64,000 nt of DNA from Fulvia fulva (GCF_020509005.1 NC_063015.1:1736001-1800000), one strand, 5' to 3'. Numbered from the stretch's first letter, positions 43,623-55,089 are shown. Notes: generated from the sequence alone by a model not told the origin. Numbers and translations: made by a program.

Positions 43623-44914
43623 CAGGACATGTTTGTGTCTGGGTCCGTTTGGTCTTGCTGTTGGTCTTGCTGTTGGTTTTCCCGTCCCTCCTCCTGTTCT
43701 TCCCTTTGGGGTTGGCTCCCTATCATTTGGTTGATTCTCATTTGTCCATTGCTCTGCGCTGCCTTGTACAAGAACGTTGGTCTCCCTATTGCTGGCACTA
43801 TTTGTGGCTCCTCTTGTGGCCGGGGTCTCTTATTCGGGTGGGTGGTTCTCTCTGGTTGTTTCTGTTCACCTACTAGGAACCTGGTTGGTGTTGTTACCCT
43901 TGCTTCCCGCGCTCTCCACTGGGCTGATAGTCTAACTGGGCATTGGTTTGACCATGCCGGGTGTTTTCTCCCACATGCTGCGCATCTTGTGTCCTCCTTC
44001 CGTTTTTGGCACTCTTGGGTCGCGTGATCACCAGCACAGTGTGAGCAGACTGGTGTGGCTTTGCTACACTTTGGGGCAATATGTCCGTACTGTTGACAGT
44101 TGAAACATTGAAGGATTCTGTGGTTGCTCTGATGGATTTCTACATCCAGCCTCTCAAAGTCCCAGTACAACCCTTGGTCTAAGACCTTGTTCGCTTGCTC
44201 TGGTGTTGCAACCCATAAGATCAGCGAGGAGGCCCTCTTGCCCTCCTCTATCTTCTTCTTGACCCACGCTGTCTTTGTGATCTGTAGTCCTGGTGCTGTT
44301 ACCTGGTTTTGCCTCTGGAGGTTTGGTGTATCCCTTTGTGTATCAAAGGTTCGTGGGACCCCATGCGCAATTACCATGTACTGTTGATGGGAGACTTTCG
44401 CTGTGCTCCCGATCTTCAGTGTCCACTCCTTGTTTATTTCGAGGGCCTTCTTGTCCTGTACGTGTGCTGTAAACAGCTTGACCCCTTTGTTGTCTGCCCT
44501 TGCCCCTACTATTCCCTTTACTCCGATCTTCTCGACTATCTCCCTCCCGGTCATCTTTCCTATCTCTTCCTTCTCTTTCTGGTCCGTAATATGGACTCGT
44601 AGTACTGTGCTTTGAGGGGGGGTGGGTTGGCTCGCGATTGTTGCCCAGGTCGTTGGGCCCTGGGTCTGTCTCGGGTCTCTTTGAGGGTTGTTTCTTGCGT
44701 TTCGTGTTGCTGCCTCGATTGCCATGTTGATCGTAGTGCTTGTTTGTCGTTTGAGCGCCTTCAGTCCCCCGAGCAGTTCGCTCATTACTCCTTTCAGTGC
44801 TCTCTCCGGAAACCTCCCTTCTTCTGCCGCTACCATCTCTTCCGCCTTCTTGCAGAGCGTCCTCCACTCGTCTCCCCCTTGCTCTCGGTCGTCTACTGCC
44901 GTCGTCGTCGCCAT
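43622..44914 (-). CDS. LINE ORF1: zinc-knuckle RNA-binding protein
   Basis: 430 aa, uninterrupted, starting at the first ATG 23 bp inside the element. The N-terminal half is charged and without a recognised fold. Three Cys/His knuckles lie at 270-283 (CFNCQQYGHIAPKC), 290-302 (CSHCAGDHATQEC) and 311-325 (CAACGRKHPAWSNQC). The C-terminus is very Gln/Glu-rich. By analogy with other LINE ORF1/Gag-like proteins it would coat element RNA; that role is inferred. The stop codon shares its last base with the ORF2 start. Confidence 0.95.
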   Translation of the reverse strand: MATTTAVDDREQGGDEWRTLCKKAEEMVAAEEGRFPERALKGVMSELLGGLKALKRQTSTTINMAIEAATRNARNNPQRDPRQTQGPTTWATIASQPTPPQSTVLRVHITDQKEKEEIGKMTGREIVEKIGVKGIVGARADNKGVKLFTAHVQDKKALEINKEWTLKIGSTAKVSHQQYMVIAHGVPRTFDTQRDTPNLQRQNQVTAPGLQITKTAWVKKKIEEGKRASSLILWVATPEQANKVLDQGLYWDFERLDVEIHQSNHRILQCFNCQQYGHIAPKCSKATPVCSHCAGDHATQECQKRKEDTRCAACGRKHPAWSNQCPVRLSAQWRAREARVTTPTRFLVGEQKQPERTTHPNKRPRPQEEPQIVPAIGRPTFLYKAAQSNGQMRINQMIGSQPQREEQEEGRENQQQDQQQDQTDPDTNMS

Positions 44915-44937
44915 TTTTTCTAGAGGACTTAATACTC
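44915..44937 (-). promoter_or_regulatory. 5' leader of the intact LINE
   Basis: Only 23 bp, ending in six A before ATG, between the target duplication and ORF1. The related LINE at 15727 has about 79 bp here, so slight 5' truncation is possible, in which case an internal promoter could be partly missing. No promoter motif recognised. Confidence 0.5.
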
Positions 44938-45574
44938 GCCTATTAAATACCTAGTATAGAAACGAGGGTTTTACCTAAGGCACTACCTGTCCCGCTATAT
45001 AACGTACCTAGTCTAATATAGTAGATTACGACGAGGGAAAGACGATAGCCTAAGTAAGGAAAAGACGGCTATTAGGACGGGGAAAAGACGTAAAATACGA
45101 GTAGATTAGTTCTATAATCGGGAAGGATCGAGGGTAGGGCGATAAGGAACTTTATATTAGTTAGTAGGTAGAAACGTAAGGAGTACGCTACCCGGCGTAG
45201 TGTGTGCCCCGAGCAAACCTACGAAGTATAGACGGCCGCTTTCTAGAGATAGGCTACGGTAACGCGAAGGGCGTCAAAACCTAGGGCGTAGTATATACTA
45301 GTAGCGACGGCTAACACTATAAATATAGCCCGAGAGGACGGATACGTATGTCGGTCAATAGAGAGTACTAAAACGCTTAGGTCTATAGAGGTAGATATTA
45401 GCTTAAGGAGTAAATAGGGAGGGAGGGCGTAGAGGGAAGCTTTTACTCCGGGCTAACCTCTCGAAACGAGGCTATACGGTAGTACTAGATAAGTAGGAAA
45501 GCGCGGTTAAGACTTATTACCTTATCTCGTAGCTAGCTTACTAAATACAATTCCTTCCTTACTAGACTCGGATT
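44938..45574. repeat. Repeat R, first copy (right half)
   Basis: It begins with the LINE target duplication GCCTATTAAATA (44938-44949) and matches the inverse of 60017-59397; 45294-45560 also matches the inverse of 54557-54823. No open frame. Near 45575 it is interrupted by the 5' end of a second-family LINE. Confidence 0.8.
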
Positions 45575-47088
45575 TTCGCCTTATATCGCTAAACACGACA
45601 TATTCGAAAGCTCTTATTAAGGCGATTCTAACGATCTATAAAGTAGGCCACTACCCCTAGAATTAAGGGAGTTCTACCTTATTTAATTTAGATAGCTTAA
45701 AGTTCTCTTCACCCTATTTCTTTAGCTCTAAACGCCGCGGAGGTGCCTAGCTATATTAGGTAACTCCTAGGTAATAGTAGCCTAGGCTACGGTACTACCG
45801 GCGCCTACGGCTCTATAGGCGAAGCCCCCCTAAGACAACTAGTAGTAACTTATAGAGGACGTAAAAAGTATAGAAACTAACGATTAGCTCCTATACCGGT
45901 CTTTATAGGTAATGATTACTTAGCTACGTACGGCGCTTATACTATCGTATTACCGAGGGTAATAAGAAATAAGAACGACGTCTTAGGCGATTAGTAAGGC
46001 TACCCGGAATCAATATCTCTATAGCTAGGTATCGGTCGCGGTATCGATACTAGGCCCCCGCCTAACGTACGATATAGTTACGATCCGTATTATAGTAAAG
46101 GAAGACTAGGCCGAAGTTACGAAGCTATCGAATAAGGAGCTCGCCTAACGAATTAACTAACTAGGGGTAGTCGTAGTGAACTAATAGTCTAACGGTACTC
46201 TATAGATCTATACTAGCTCTACTACTACTAGGAGATACCTAGAGGCATAGCTATAGTAGGTATCTAAGGTTATAGTATTAGCGAAGGTCTTAACGAAGTG
46301 CTAATAGTATAGACACTAAACCTATACGTATATAAACAAGTAGGCCTACTCGAACTATATAGGAGACTATATATCTAGGGACTATATATCGGCTACGAGA
46401 ATATACGCGAACTGTCCGGGGTACTACCTATCGTATAGCGCGGAATGCCTATAGCGGAAATTAGCGAAAAACAAGGCAATTACAAACAGAACTATTGCCC
46501 TAAGATTCTACGGCGACCGTAAGGCTAGCCTATACCGGAACTAGCTAGCGGCGGTCGGGTATAAGCGCCCTAGGGCCGAGAATAATATAAAGGATACGTA
46601 ACCTAGGGCATACGAGAGGCTACGTACTCTACTAGCTACGGCGAGGGAATCTAACTAGGCCCGGCTCCCCTTTAGTATATAGCCGATAGGCGTAGACTAG
46701 GACGTATAAGGCAGTAGGACATAGGATACTATAGAGGAAATGATTGTTAATAACGATAACTAGCCTCGATACGCTTAGTATTATCTAGTATAACGTCAAC
46801 TATAGTAAGGATATAGTCTAGAGCTTTTTCCTATACGAGGCGGACCCGTACGTCTACTACGTCCTAGTAATCTAGGAGCTATAGATTAACCCGTACTATA
46901 AGAGACTAACGACCTATAAGTCACTAGGCTATACGACATACCTACGAGGCGACGGCAGACCCCGTATATACTTCTATATTAGTAAGGACATACTAGAATC
47001 CGACTAGGAGGTAGTGTCCTACGTAGACGAAGAAGGCGGGGGCGATATTACCTCCCTCTACGTAGGTAGTACCTAGATATATAACCTA
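45575..47088 (+). mobile_element. LINE 5' half, second family, cut by Copia
   Basis: Colinear with the first about 1.8 kb of 28533-33490: leader, ORF1, and the start of ORF2 endonuclease (VVSYVDEEGGGDITSLYVGS near 47015-47070). It ends at 47088 where the Copia LTR begins, the same LINE position as the break at 24610. Relative to the other copy, about 285 bp of ORF1 (29254-29538 there) are missing at about 46298, which removes the segment before the zinc knuckle. RIP-saturated. Confidence 0.9.
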
Positions 47089-47323
47089 TATTAAATAGGT
47101 ACGGGTAGATAGTAGCGGAGTAGAGTAAGAGATCAATCTTTAACTAACTAATAGTACGAGTATACAGCAATATATTAGGAACTAATATATTGATTATATT
47201 AGATGTCTATCTAAGCTAAAGGGGAGAGAAGGTATCTCCCTATAAGCTAAGTCATCGTAGATGCCTTAGGCTACTAGATCACTTCCTAATTGTTGACCCC
47301 CTTTGAGATACTACATCTTAATA
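47089..47323 (-). repeat. 3' LTR of Copia
   Basis: 235 bp, TATTAAATAGG on the plus strand at the outer edge; inner edge CTACATCTTAATA. Differs from 52419-52653 mostly by C/T or G/A changes. Confidence 0.9.
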
Positions 47324-50300
47324 CTCCTACTCATCTCGTATAGGAGGTTATAGTCTGCTCAGTTCCTATTAATAGTACTTAGACCTTTTTATGTCAGGTT
47401 AGGCTAGCTTATAAGCCTCTAGAAGTATAGACTAGTCTTTGGTTTTATAAACCCGTCTATAACTATCTTAGAGGTTAGGGTATACTTAATAGTAATAAGC
47501 CTCCTCTACTAAAGTTTCCTAATAGCGTTATAGGCAATGTTAATATACTTCGACTTGTTATAAATATATATATCTTTTACTAGGGTAAGGGTAGCTTAAT
47601 TGTCACCTCTTAATTAGACTAGTCTTAAATTTAATATAGTCTCCTAGTTTCTAGTGATTCTTAGTTGATAGGAACAGTCTCCTACTAACTCTAGACAATC
47701 TATTTCTCTTAGTAGTAAAGCTAGGAATTAGGACTGCTTCGTACATATATTTATAGCTATATATTCAGCCTCTATTATAGATGTTGCTATAGACTTTTGC
47801 TTCTTACTTATCTAAGAAACTGGTGCCCTATAGAGGAAGAAGACATACCTAAGGATTAAGACTCTGTCTACTTTGTCTATAGTATAATCAGAATTATAGT
47901 ATCTAATAAGGTGTCCTTTTCTAGACTTTAAGAACTGAAGTCCTAGATCAGGGTATGATCTTAGGTACCTAGTGATCTTCTTCAAAGCCTTTATATAGTA
48001 GGTAGATAGGTCACTTACAAATGAGCTCATCCTTCCTAGGGCAAAAGTAATGTCTAGCCTTATAATTGTTGCTAGCTATATCTAAGTACTATTGATACTC
48101 TAGTACTCTACCTTGTTATACGTCTTATCTATATAGCTTAAAGGTTTAAGGGCCTTATAGCTATCTATAGGTGAGTGTGTAGGTACTACCTTCTTATAGT
48201 TTATTCCTATCTTAGCTAGGCTATCCCTAATAAAGTGTCCTTAGTCAAGTTTTAGGCTTCCTCTCTTCCTATCCCTTATAACTCTTATACTAAGGATCTT
48301 TTTAGGTTCACCTAGATCTTTAATCTTGAAGATCTTACTAAGTTCTCTTTTGAACTAGAGAAAATCTATTAACTTTAGAGCAGTAATTAGAATGTCATCT
48401 ATATATATAAGGATTATGATCTCCCTCTTCTTATAGATAAGTAGGTATAGATCTACTTCTGACTATATGAATCCAATCTCTCTAAGCTTTGATATATAGA
48501 GTTGATTCCAATCTCTAGCTACTTACTTAAGTCTATATAAGCTTTTAAGGATCTTGAACACTATATTTAGTAGAAGCTCAACTCCTAGTAGTAGTAATAT
48601 AAAGATGAAGATCCTTCTTATATATAATAGCTATAAACACCCTAAGGGTGTCCTGTCTTACTATAGGTGCAAATGTCTCTATAAAGTCAACACTAAACTT
48701 CTATAAGAAGCCCCTTATAACTTTTCTAGCCTTGAACTTTTCAATAGCTCTCCTAATGCTTCTCTTAATATCAAAGACCTATCTTAATGTAACCAGATTT
48801 GCTCCTTTTAGTAGAACAGAATTTTCCTAGGTGTTGTTACTCTATAGAGCATCTAGTTCCTTTTAGATTGCTTCCTTCTAAAGATATCCCTATTTCTTGT
48901 TATTTATAGTATCCTTATAGGATCTTAGAATTAGGACCTCTTACTTATATATAATAGCTTCTATAATTACTATAAAGGCTATTTCCTTAACTTCTTCTAG
49001 GAATTCGCTATCCTATAGTATTGAACTGTCCACTGATTATATAGCTATAAAGAAAGCTTAGTGAAAAGCAGTAAGGTTCTCTAAGAGGTCTATTGCTTCT
49101 CCTACTTTAGTAGTTAGTTCGGGCTTAGGGACTATAGATTTTAGGACTTTCTGTTTTATGTTATAGCCCTTAATATCATAGTCAGCCTTTCTCTTTCTAA
49201 GGGATGATTTAGGGACCGTCACTTATAACCTAGTAACGTCTATTTCCTAGGGATCTAGGGAGCTTCTCTTAATTAGCTAATCGATTTTCTAAAATTCCCC
49301 TACGTTCTCCGGAGGTTAGGGAAGTTATATAAACAGCTTTCTTGGCTGAGCGACTTTAGGGCTCTCAATTATCTAATACATTTCGGGGGTGCTTTAATAG
49401 ACGCCTAAATAGTAGGTAGATTGTCCTAAGGATACGTTCTTCCTCGGCCTTCCTAAGGGCTTCCTAGCTAGTACGCTACTTAGTAGATTCAATATTAGAA
49501 TATTAAGACCTATATTACCTCTAGGCTAGTCCTTAAAGAAGTCTGTATATGTGTGTTGTTTAATAGCTCTTATATCTAGTTCCTAAAAGAGCTAGGCTTT
49601 AGCTATGTTTTTAATATACCTAATAAACACTACTTCTTTACCCCTATTTATTAGCTTGTTACTTCTTGCCTATTAAGGTTAGGATCTTATGTCTATATAG
49701 ATAACAGCTTTGTATCCCCAAACTTTCAAATGGTTAATGGTCGGTTTGATACTATTAAAAGCCTTATCTAGTAAAACCTTAAACCTATCGTAATCTAGGC
49801 TATTTAGTAGTTTGTTCCTTATATAAGTTTAGGCTTCTAGTACTTTAGGCCAAAATTCAACCGGCATTTTAGCCTCTTTAAGTATTGCCCTTATAGAGTC
49901 CTCTAAGGTTTGTATTGACCTCTCAACTAGGCTATTCTATAGAGAGTTGTATACCTCAGTCGGCTCGAGCCTAATCCCTAAATCCTTCTCCTACTACTTT
50001 ACTAATGTAATAAGTTCTTTTATATTATTAAGCCTTACTACTTTTAGCGACGCTAATGATTTCCTCTCTTCTTTAATCTTCTAGTTCTAGAGAGCAACTA
50101 GAGTATCTTCTCTTTTCCTAAGAAGAAAGGTCCACTTCTTCCTAGAGAAGTTGTTAACAATCTTAAGCTAGTATTTGAATCCTAGTCTTAAGATTAGTAG
50201 TAGGCCACATATGTTAATAGATATAAGGGCAAGTCTTTTAGGTCTTCTCTCTATAACTTTGCCTTTATACTTCTTTATCTTTACTATTAAACATACTCTA

Positions 50301-52330
50301 CACTAGTAAAAGCTATCCTTAGGGATAGGAATAGGTTCTTTTAAGTCTATTACCTTATAAAGAGTCTAGAGCAAATTCTTCCTAAAGTATACAAATCTTC
50401 TATACTAAAGCTCCTACTACTTCAGGTCGGTCTCTAATTGAGTAGTCATATAGGCATTCTCTATTAGTAGTGTATATAATAAGTAATGTGCCCGTTCTTA
50501 TAGGAGAGGAGAAATCTTATCAATAAATAGAACCCCCCTAAGGAGCTTTGTCTAGACAACAGTCTTACTAGAGGGGGAAACAAGAGAAAATAATAGAGGT
50601 TGAACACCAAACTGCTTACTAAACTAGTTCTATAAAACTAGGTTTACTCTAAGCTTAGGTATAAGTAGGACATCTTCTAAAACAACTTTTCTACTAGCTC
50701 TCCTACTCATCTCTACATTCCTAATATAAGTAGCTAATAAAAACCCACCTTCTACTTTGATCCATTTCTTCCTTATTAAGGGAGTTATAGATCTAAAGAG
50801 GTAGCTTTAGTTAGTTATATAGGATGAAGTATAGGAGTTAAGTAACTACTCTAACGAGGGGAACTTGCCTTAGACTTCTATAGTTAAGTAAGCCATTTTA
50901 CTATACTTATTATCATTAGACATTGTCTCTAGGGATGAGCTGTATAAGTTATATAACTCTTAGGCGGAAAAACCTTTTCTAGTCTTCTTTACTTTAGAGG
51001 TATAAGACTGGGCCTAGTTCTTCTAGAGCAACAGTATGTTAGAGCTGAGTTTCTTCACCATTTTCTTAAGTTCTTCTATAGAGGACTTCTCTCTTAGTGT
51101 CCTCCTTAAAGTAGGTAGTAGAGTTCTCTTCTTCTTAACATGTGTTATATTCTAGGAAGATAGTAGTTAGGAATGAGATCTAAGGACCTTTCTTGCCTTA
51201 GGTAGACTAGGGCAGTCCTTAATTAGATGATCCTTCTTATAGAGAAGGTAGGAGAGTAGTCTTACTAGACCTAAGGGCTTGACCTAGGTAGCTACTATAC
51301 TATACTTAGCCTTAGAGGGATCTAACCTAGCTTCTTAAGCTTTAAGGATCTTTAAGGTCCTTTTATGATCTATCTTTAGCTAAGCTTTAATAGTATCCCT
51401 AGCTATATAGTAGTCCGGTAGTAGTAAGCTTAAGAGCTAGGTCATCCTCACATTAGCTTTCCTATAATACTAATCCTCTAGGTCAACATTAGCAATCCTT
51501 TTTCTAAGAGAAACTAGGTATGTCTATACAGATCTAATAGTGAACTCTTTACTTATCTCAAAGGTCACAAATTACTTTATAAGCTTATATATATAGGTTA
51601 GTAGTACCTGGCTATACTTGTTCTAGAGATATACCTACTTCTTAGTAGCTCTTCTAGATTCATTTAAGCCCTTAAGCTCAAATTTATCTTCTTCTATAAT
51701 CCTACTAAGGATACTAAAGTTGTATACTATATTATGTCTTATCTATATTAGCGTATTAAGGATCTCTTTAGTTATAGCCTCTTCTTAGAGTTTTAGAGTC
51801 TTGCCCTTAATGTTGTTAAAAGACACTTCTATTAGGTCATTAATTGTAAAGAATGCTAATTAGCTCTCTATCTTATATCTCTAAAGGTTGAACTATCTCT
51901 TCTAATTGTCCCTCCTAAGAATTAGGATTTTGCCTCCCTTCTCCTCTATCTTCTCTTAGTATAAATCTATAATAGATTAGATGTAATAAGACAAGGTGTG
52001 TATATTCTAAAGTGGTAGCTTAGATCCTACTAAGGCTTCTAGTATAGAATAGGAAAGTTCGTAGGTATAGATACTAAGGCCTACTTAGTAAAGTAAAGAA
52101 GGAGCGGTATAAGGTCTCGGGGCTAGGACATAGGTCTATCTCTCCTAGTAGAGCTTTAAATGACTTACTTAAAGTCCTTCTTAATAGTATCTCGATACAG
52201 TTCTACCTATAGAGTATCTTTAAGGTATTAGCTTTAAGTAAGCCGTATAGAGTCCTTATCTAGGTTACCTATTACTTAGTATCGAACTAAGCTCCTTAAT
52301 AGAATAGACGGGGTAGACTTCTAATTCCTA
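47324..52330 (-). pseudogene. Copia gag-pol remnant (complete domain set)
   Basis: Minus-strand order: gag about 52300-51150; damaged zinc knuckle near 51235; protease region near 50800-50850; integrase about 50450-49700; reverse transcriptase about 48850-48200 with the V-D-D catalytic segment near 48385-48395; RNase H about 48030-47600, where SSFVSDLSTYYIKALKKITR and YYNSDYTIDK are readable. Some stretches keep CpA/TpG better (48000-48050, 48400-48500), but every domain carries TAG/TAA codons. In an active element this polyprotein would process itself, reverse transcribe and integrate. Confidence 0.88.
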
Positions 52331-52418
52331 GATGTTTTCTACTACGATAGTAAGGGATATAAGTAACCTATACTGATATAGCTTACTCTTATTCCTATAT
52401 AAACTCGGGCTTATAAAC

Positions 52419-52653
52419 TATTAAACAGGTACGGGTAGATAATAGCGGAGTAGAGTAAGAGATCAATCTTTAACTAACTAATAGTACGAGTATATAGCAA
52501 TATATTAGGAACTAATATATTGATCGTGTTAGATATCTATCTAAGCTAAAGGGGAGAGAAGGTATCTCCCTATAAGCTAAGTTATTGTAGATACCTTAGA
52601 CTACTAGATCACTTCCTAATTATTAACTCCCTTTAAAATACTATATCTTAATA
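52419..52653 (-). repeat. 5' LTR of Copia
   Basis: 235 bp, partner of 47089-47323. Inner flank on the minus strand is GTTTATAAGCCCGAGT, the primer-binding-site position. Confidence 0.9.
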
Positions 52654-52784
52654 ATAAAGAAACCTTCCTTCCGGCGTTTAAAGACGCGTTTTTCGACGTG
52701 TTTACCGCGTTAAACTATAAGAAGGCCTTTAAGGCTATAGGGTTAGTTCCTTTTAACGCGTAAGTAGTGTTACGGTTCACCTTT
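52654..52784 (+). pseudogene. C-terminal scrap of a pogo/Fot1-type transposase
   Basis: One plus-strand frame reads ETFLPAFKDAFFDVFTALN then YKKAFKAIGLVPFNA, one TAA, and VVLRF. The AF...ALN...AF.A.GLVPFN pattern is typical of the end of DDE domains in pogo/Fot1 transposases. Both sides are cut off, by a Copia LTR at 52653 and by a LINE tail at 52785. It corresponds to a region deleted from the pogo-like element at 8821-9968, so it derives from another copy. Confidence 0.75.
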
Positions 52785-54556
52785 ATATAGATAGATAGAT
52801 ATTTCATTAAGCTGTTGTAGTGCCCTTTGGCCTATGTAGCTATACTATCTTGGTTTTGTATATATAGAGGGGAAACCGTATTAGTAAAAACCCCTCCTCC
52901 TTCCCGCCTGTCTTTTCCTCCTCGTTGTCGTCTTAAATTTCCCTTATTAGGGGTACGCTAGTGTTATAGGCCTGCCCTAATAACTACCCTATCTACAACC
53001 CCCCTCGCTTCCGCCTCTTATCTATCTACTCCTCCGTCTCGCTCGCGAGGCTAAACTACTAGAGGTATCCCTACTATAGTATCTACCGAGAGATTCGGCG
53101 AATGTTACCTTTGTCCCTAATAATTGACTTATAGTCTCTCCTTCCCGCTTAGTGCCTCCAATTTCCCCTACCTCTCGCCTACTACGGGCATCTTAGTAGT
53201 ATATGTTCTAGGTTTTACGATAGGTAGCTATACTAGTAAGCTAGGCTATAGATGTCTAGTGCGCGTCTCCTGAATAGGTAGGCCCTTAATCTAATGTGTT
53301 CGGACCTGATTTAGATCGCTATGCTTGCTTCGGCCCTTGTCAGGTCCCTATATAGCTAGTAATTGTGTCTCTAGAAGGCTCGGAGCGCTATCGGGCCTAT
53401 TGTCTTAGGGGGCTTCCTTTTCTAGTCCTACTCCTATAGGTAGCTCGCTATCTATTCCGCTAGGCTTTAGGTCTTAGCCTTACTCCCGCCGGCCTAGCGA
53501 GTCCTACGCTCCTCCTCCTTTCGTGCTAGCTATTCGGTACTTGTCTATACGGCCGTAAAGGTAGTAAGGTTATCCTCTTTTTAGCTTGTCCTATGTCCTA
53601 CCCCTCTCTAGTAGCGGCTTTCTATCTTATTCTTTGCCTCCTAGATCGTAGTTTGTACTAGGTAACCTGTCGTCTTTGCCGCGTATTGAATTCTTATTCC
53701 CCGGATGTACTAGCCGATTAGTAGTATTCCTATCTCTATTTCTACCGTGCTTATTAACGTTGTCTTATATACGCCTAGTACCCTACGTAGGTTACCTACC
53801 TATGTCCTATTTAGGGGTTGCTCTATCCGTTTTGGGATCGGCTTACCTACGCCTCCTATTCCCTAAATCTGTGCCCCGTATAATATAGCTAGTCTAACGA
53901 TCGCCTTATACATTACTCTTACCTTATCGAATGTTGCTCCCTATATAGATACCGTAAGCCTCTTTATCGAGACTTTATTAACTTACGCTCGACTCTAGGC
54001 TTTCTTAATCTATACATTCTAGCTTAGCTTCGGGTCGAGCTAGATCCCTAGTACTCGTAGCTCCGCTAATAGCTTAGTCTCGTAGCCTTAGATTCTTACC
54101 GCCGCCTTTATATTATAGTATGTTCTCGCTTTACTAAAGTGTATAAGTTAGTACTTTTTAGGGGCGAACCGGGCACTATGCTTCTTTGCCTACTCCTCGC
54201 ATTTCTTGTGCCTATCTTTAAGGAGGCGACAGTTCTCTTCTGTCGAGTCTGACTAAGCTAGGATGTTTGTATTATCTACGAACCCCGATACTAAGGTTTA
54301 CGGAGAAGTAAGTAGGGGGATTAGGTCCGACATAAATATTAGAAACAGGATAGGGGAGAGAGTGGATCCCTAAGGTATTCTAGTCTCTACCTTCACCGGG
54401 TCGGACGTATACCTTCCTAGGACTAGGTATGTCGTCCGTTCCTAGAGAAAGGAGTAGACGAACGACGTTACCTACTAGGGGATACCTTTCTACTATAGGA
54501 TATATATTAGCCTTTAGTATAAGACGTTATCGAAGGCCCCTACGATGTCGAGGCAA
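52785..54556 (-). mobile_element. 5'-truncated LINE, third family (minus strand)
   Basis: The (TAGA)n tail at 52788-52800 marks the 3' end. The 3' UTR and C-terminus are the inverse of 13930-14199. The reverse transcriptase shows GFVDNTNILA near 54260-54290 (second catalytic Asp changed to Asn) and ends near AFDNV at about 54525-54550. 54004-54556 is repeated in direct orientation at 58844-59396. RIP-type stops throughout. Confidence 0.9.
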
Positions 54557-54823
54557 GGAAGGAATCGTATTTAGTAAGCTAGCTACGAGATAAGGTAACA
54601 AGTCTTAACCGCGCTTTCCTACTTATCTAGTACTACCGTATAGCCTCGTTTCGAGAGGTTAGCCCGGGGCAAAAGCTTCCCTCTATACCCTCCCTCCCTA
54701 TTTGCTCCTTAAGCCAATATCCACCTCTATAGGCCTAAGCCCTTTAGTGCTCTCTATTGACCGATATACGTATCCGTCCTCTCGGGCTATATAGATAGTA
54801 TTAGCCGTCGCTACTAGTATATA
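54557..54823. repeat. Repeat R, third (partial) copy
   Basis: Direct copy of 59397-59663 and inverse copy of about 45560-45294. It ends at CTACTAGTATATA where the Copia LTR starts; the other copies continue with CTACGCC. Confidence 0.85.
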
Positions 54824-55054
54824 TTAAACAGGTACGAGTTGCGCAGTAGTAGAAGACGGCGGATTATATAAAAGACGAAGAAGGACCCAATGGGATAGCG
54901 TGTATCTACATACAGTATCGCCGGTGTTGGTGTAGGTAGATGCTAGGTGTCCGGATGTTTGCCAGCCTATAGGCTGGCAAACCCTAGTCACGTGATCTAT
55001 CACATGACACACCCACACCTACATGCTTGTCCTGCGGCCTGTATGTTCTCAACA
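54822..55054 (-). repeat. 3' LTR of lightly mutated Copia
   Basis: 233 bp on the minus strand from TGTTGAGAAC to CCTGTTTAATA, sharing its ends with the RIP-saturated LTRs at 24611 and 47089. It contains the 26-bp palindrome at 54957-54982 and CACGTG near 54989-54994. Confidence 0.88.
54957..54982. promoter_or_regulatory. 26-bp perfect palindrome in Copia LTR
   Basis: GTTTGCCAGCC, then TATA, then GGCTGGCAAAC: every base pairs. It is followed at 54986-55007 by a second near-perfect inverted repeat, GTCACGTGAT and ATCACATGAC. Either could form RNA hairpins or be a site for a dimeric factor acting on the LTR promoter; function is inference. Confidence 0.7.
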
Positions 55055-55089
55055 CTCCCACTCAGGCCACATGGTCTCCTACAATCCCT

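Larger units (their letters stand above)
40013..44937 (-). mobile_element. Intact two-ORF LINE (non-LTR retrotransposon)
   Basis: A 4.9-kb element on the minus strand with a 23-bp 5' leader, ORF1 (430 aa), ORF2 (1133 aa), a roughly 190-bp 3' UTR and a (TCTA)n tail. CpA and TpG are at normal-looking frequency, so it shows no RIP, unlike both flanks. It has a perfect 12-bp target duplication. Organisation (zinc-knuckle ORF1, APE-type endonuclease plus RT in ORF2) fits the fungal Tad1-like group; clade assignment is inference from architecture. It could still be, or recently have been, mobile. Confidence 0.97.
47089..52653 (-). mobile_element. Ty1/Copia retrotransposon with both LTRs, RIP-inactivated
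   Basis: 5.57 kb on the minus strand. LTRs at 47089-47323 and 52419-52653 (235 bp each). Internal order gag, protease, integrase, RT, RNase H. Same family as the truncated copy at 24611-28508. Flanks do not give a matching 5-bp duplication (ACCTA left, ATAAA right), although ACCTA is the complement of the flank TAGGT at 24606-24610. Confidence 0.93.

Noticed and set aside
44343..44867. 174-codon minus-strand frame inside LINE ORF1
   Set aside because: Out-of-phase shadow of ORF1 on the same strand, with low-complexity composition and no domain.
43614..44954. Several 60-137 codon plus-strand frames, some with hydrophobic runs that look like membrane segments
   Set aside because: Antisense to LINE ORF1; the Leu/Cys/Val-rich runs are complements of Gln/Glu/Arg-rich codons.
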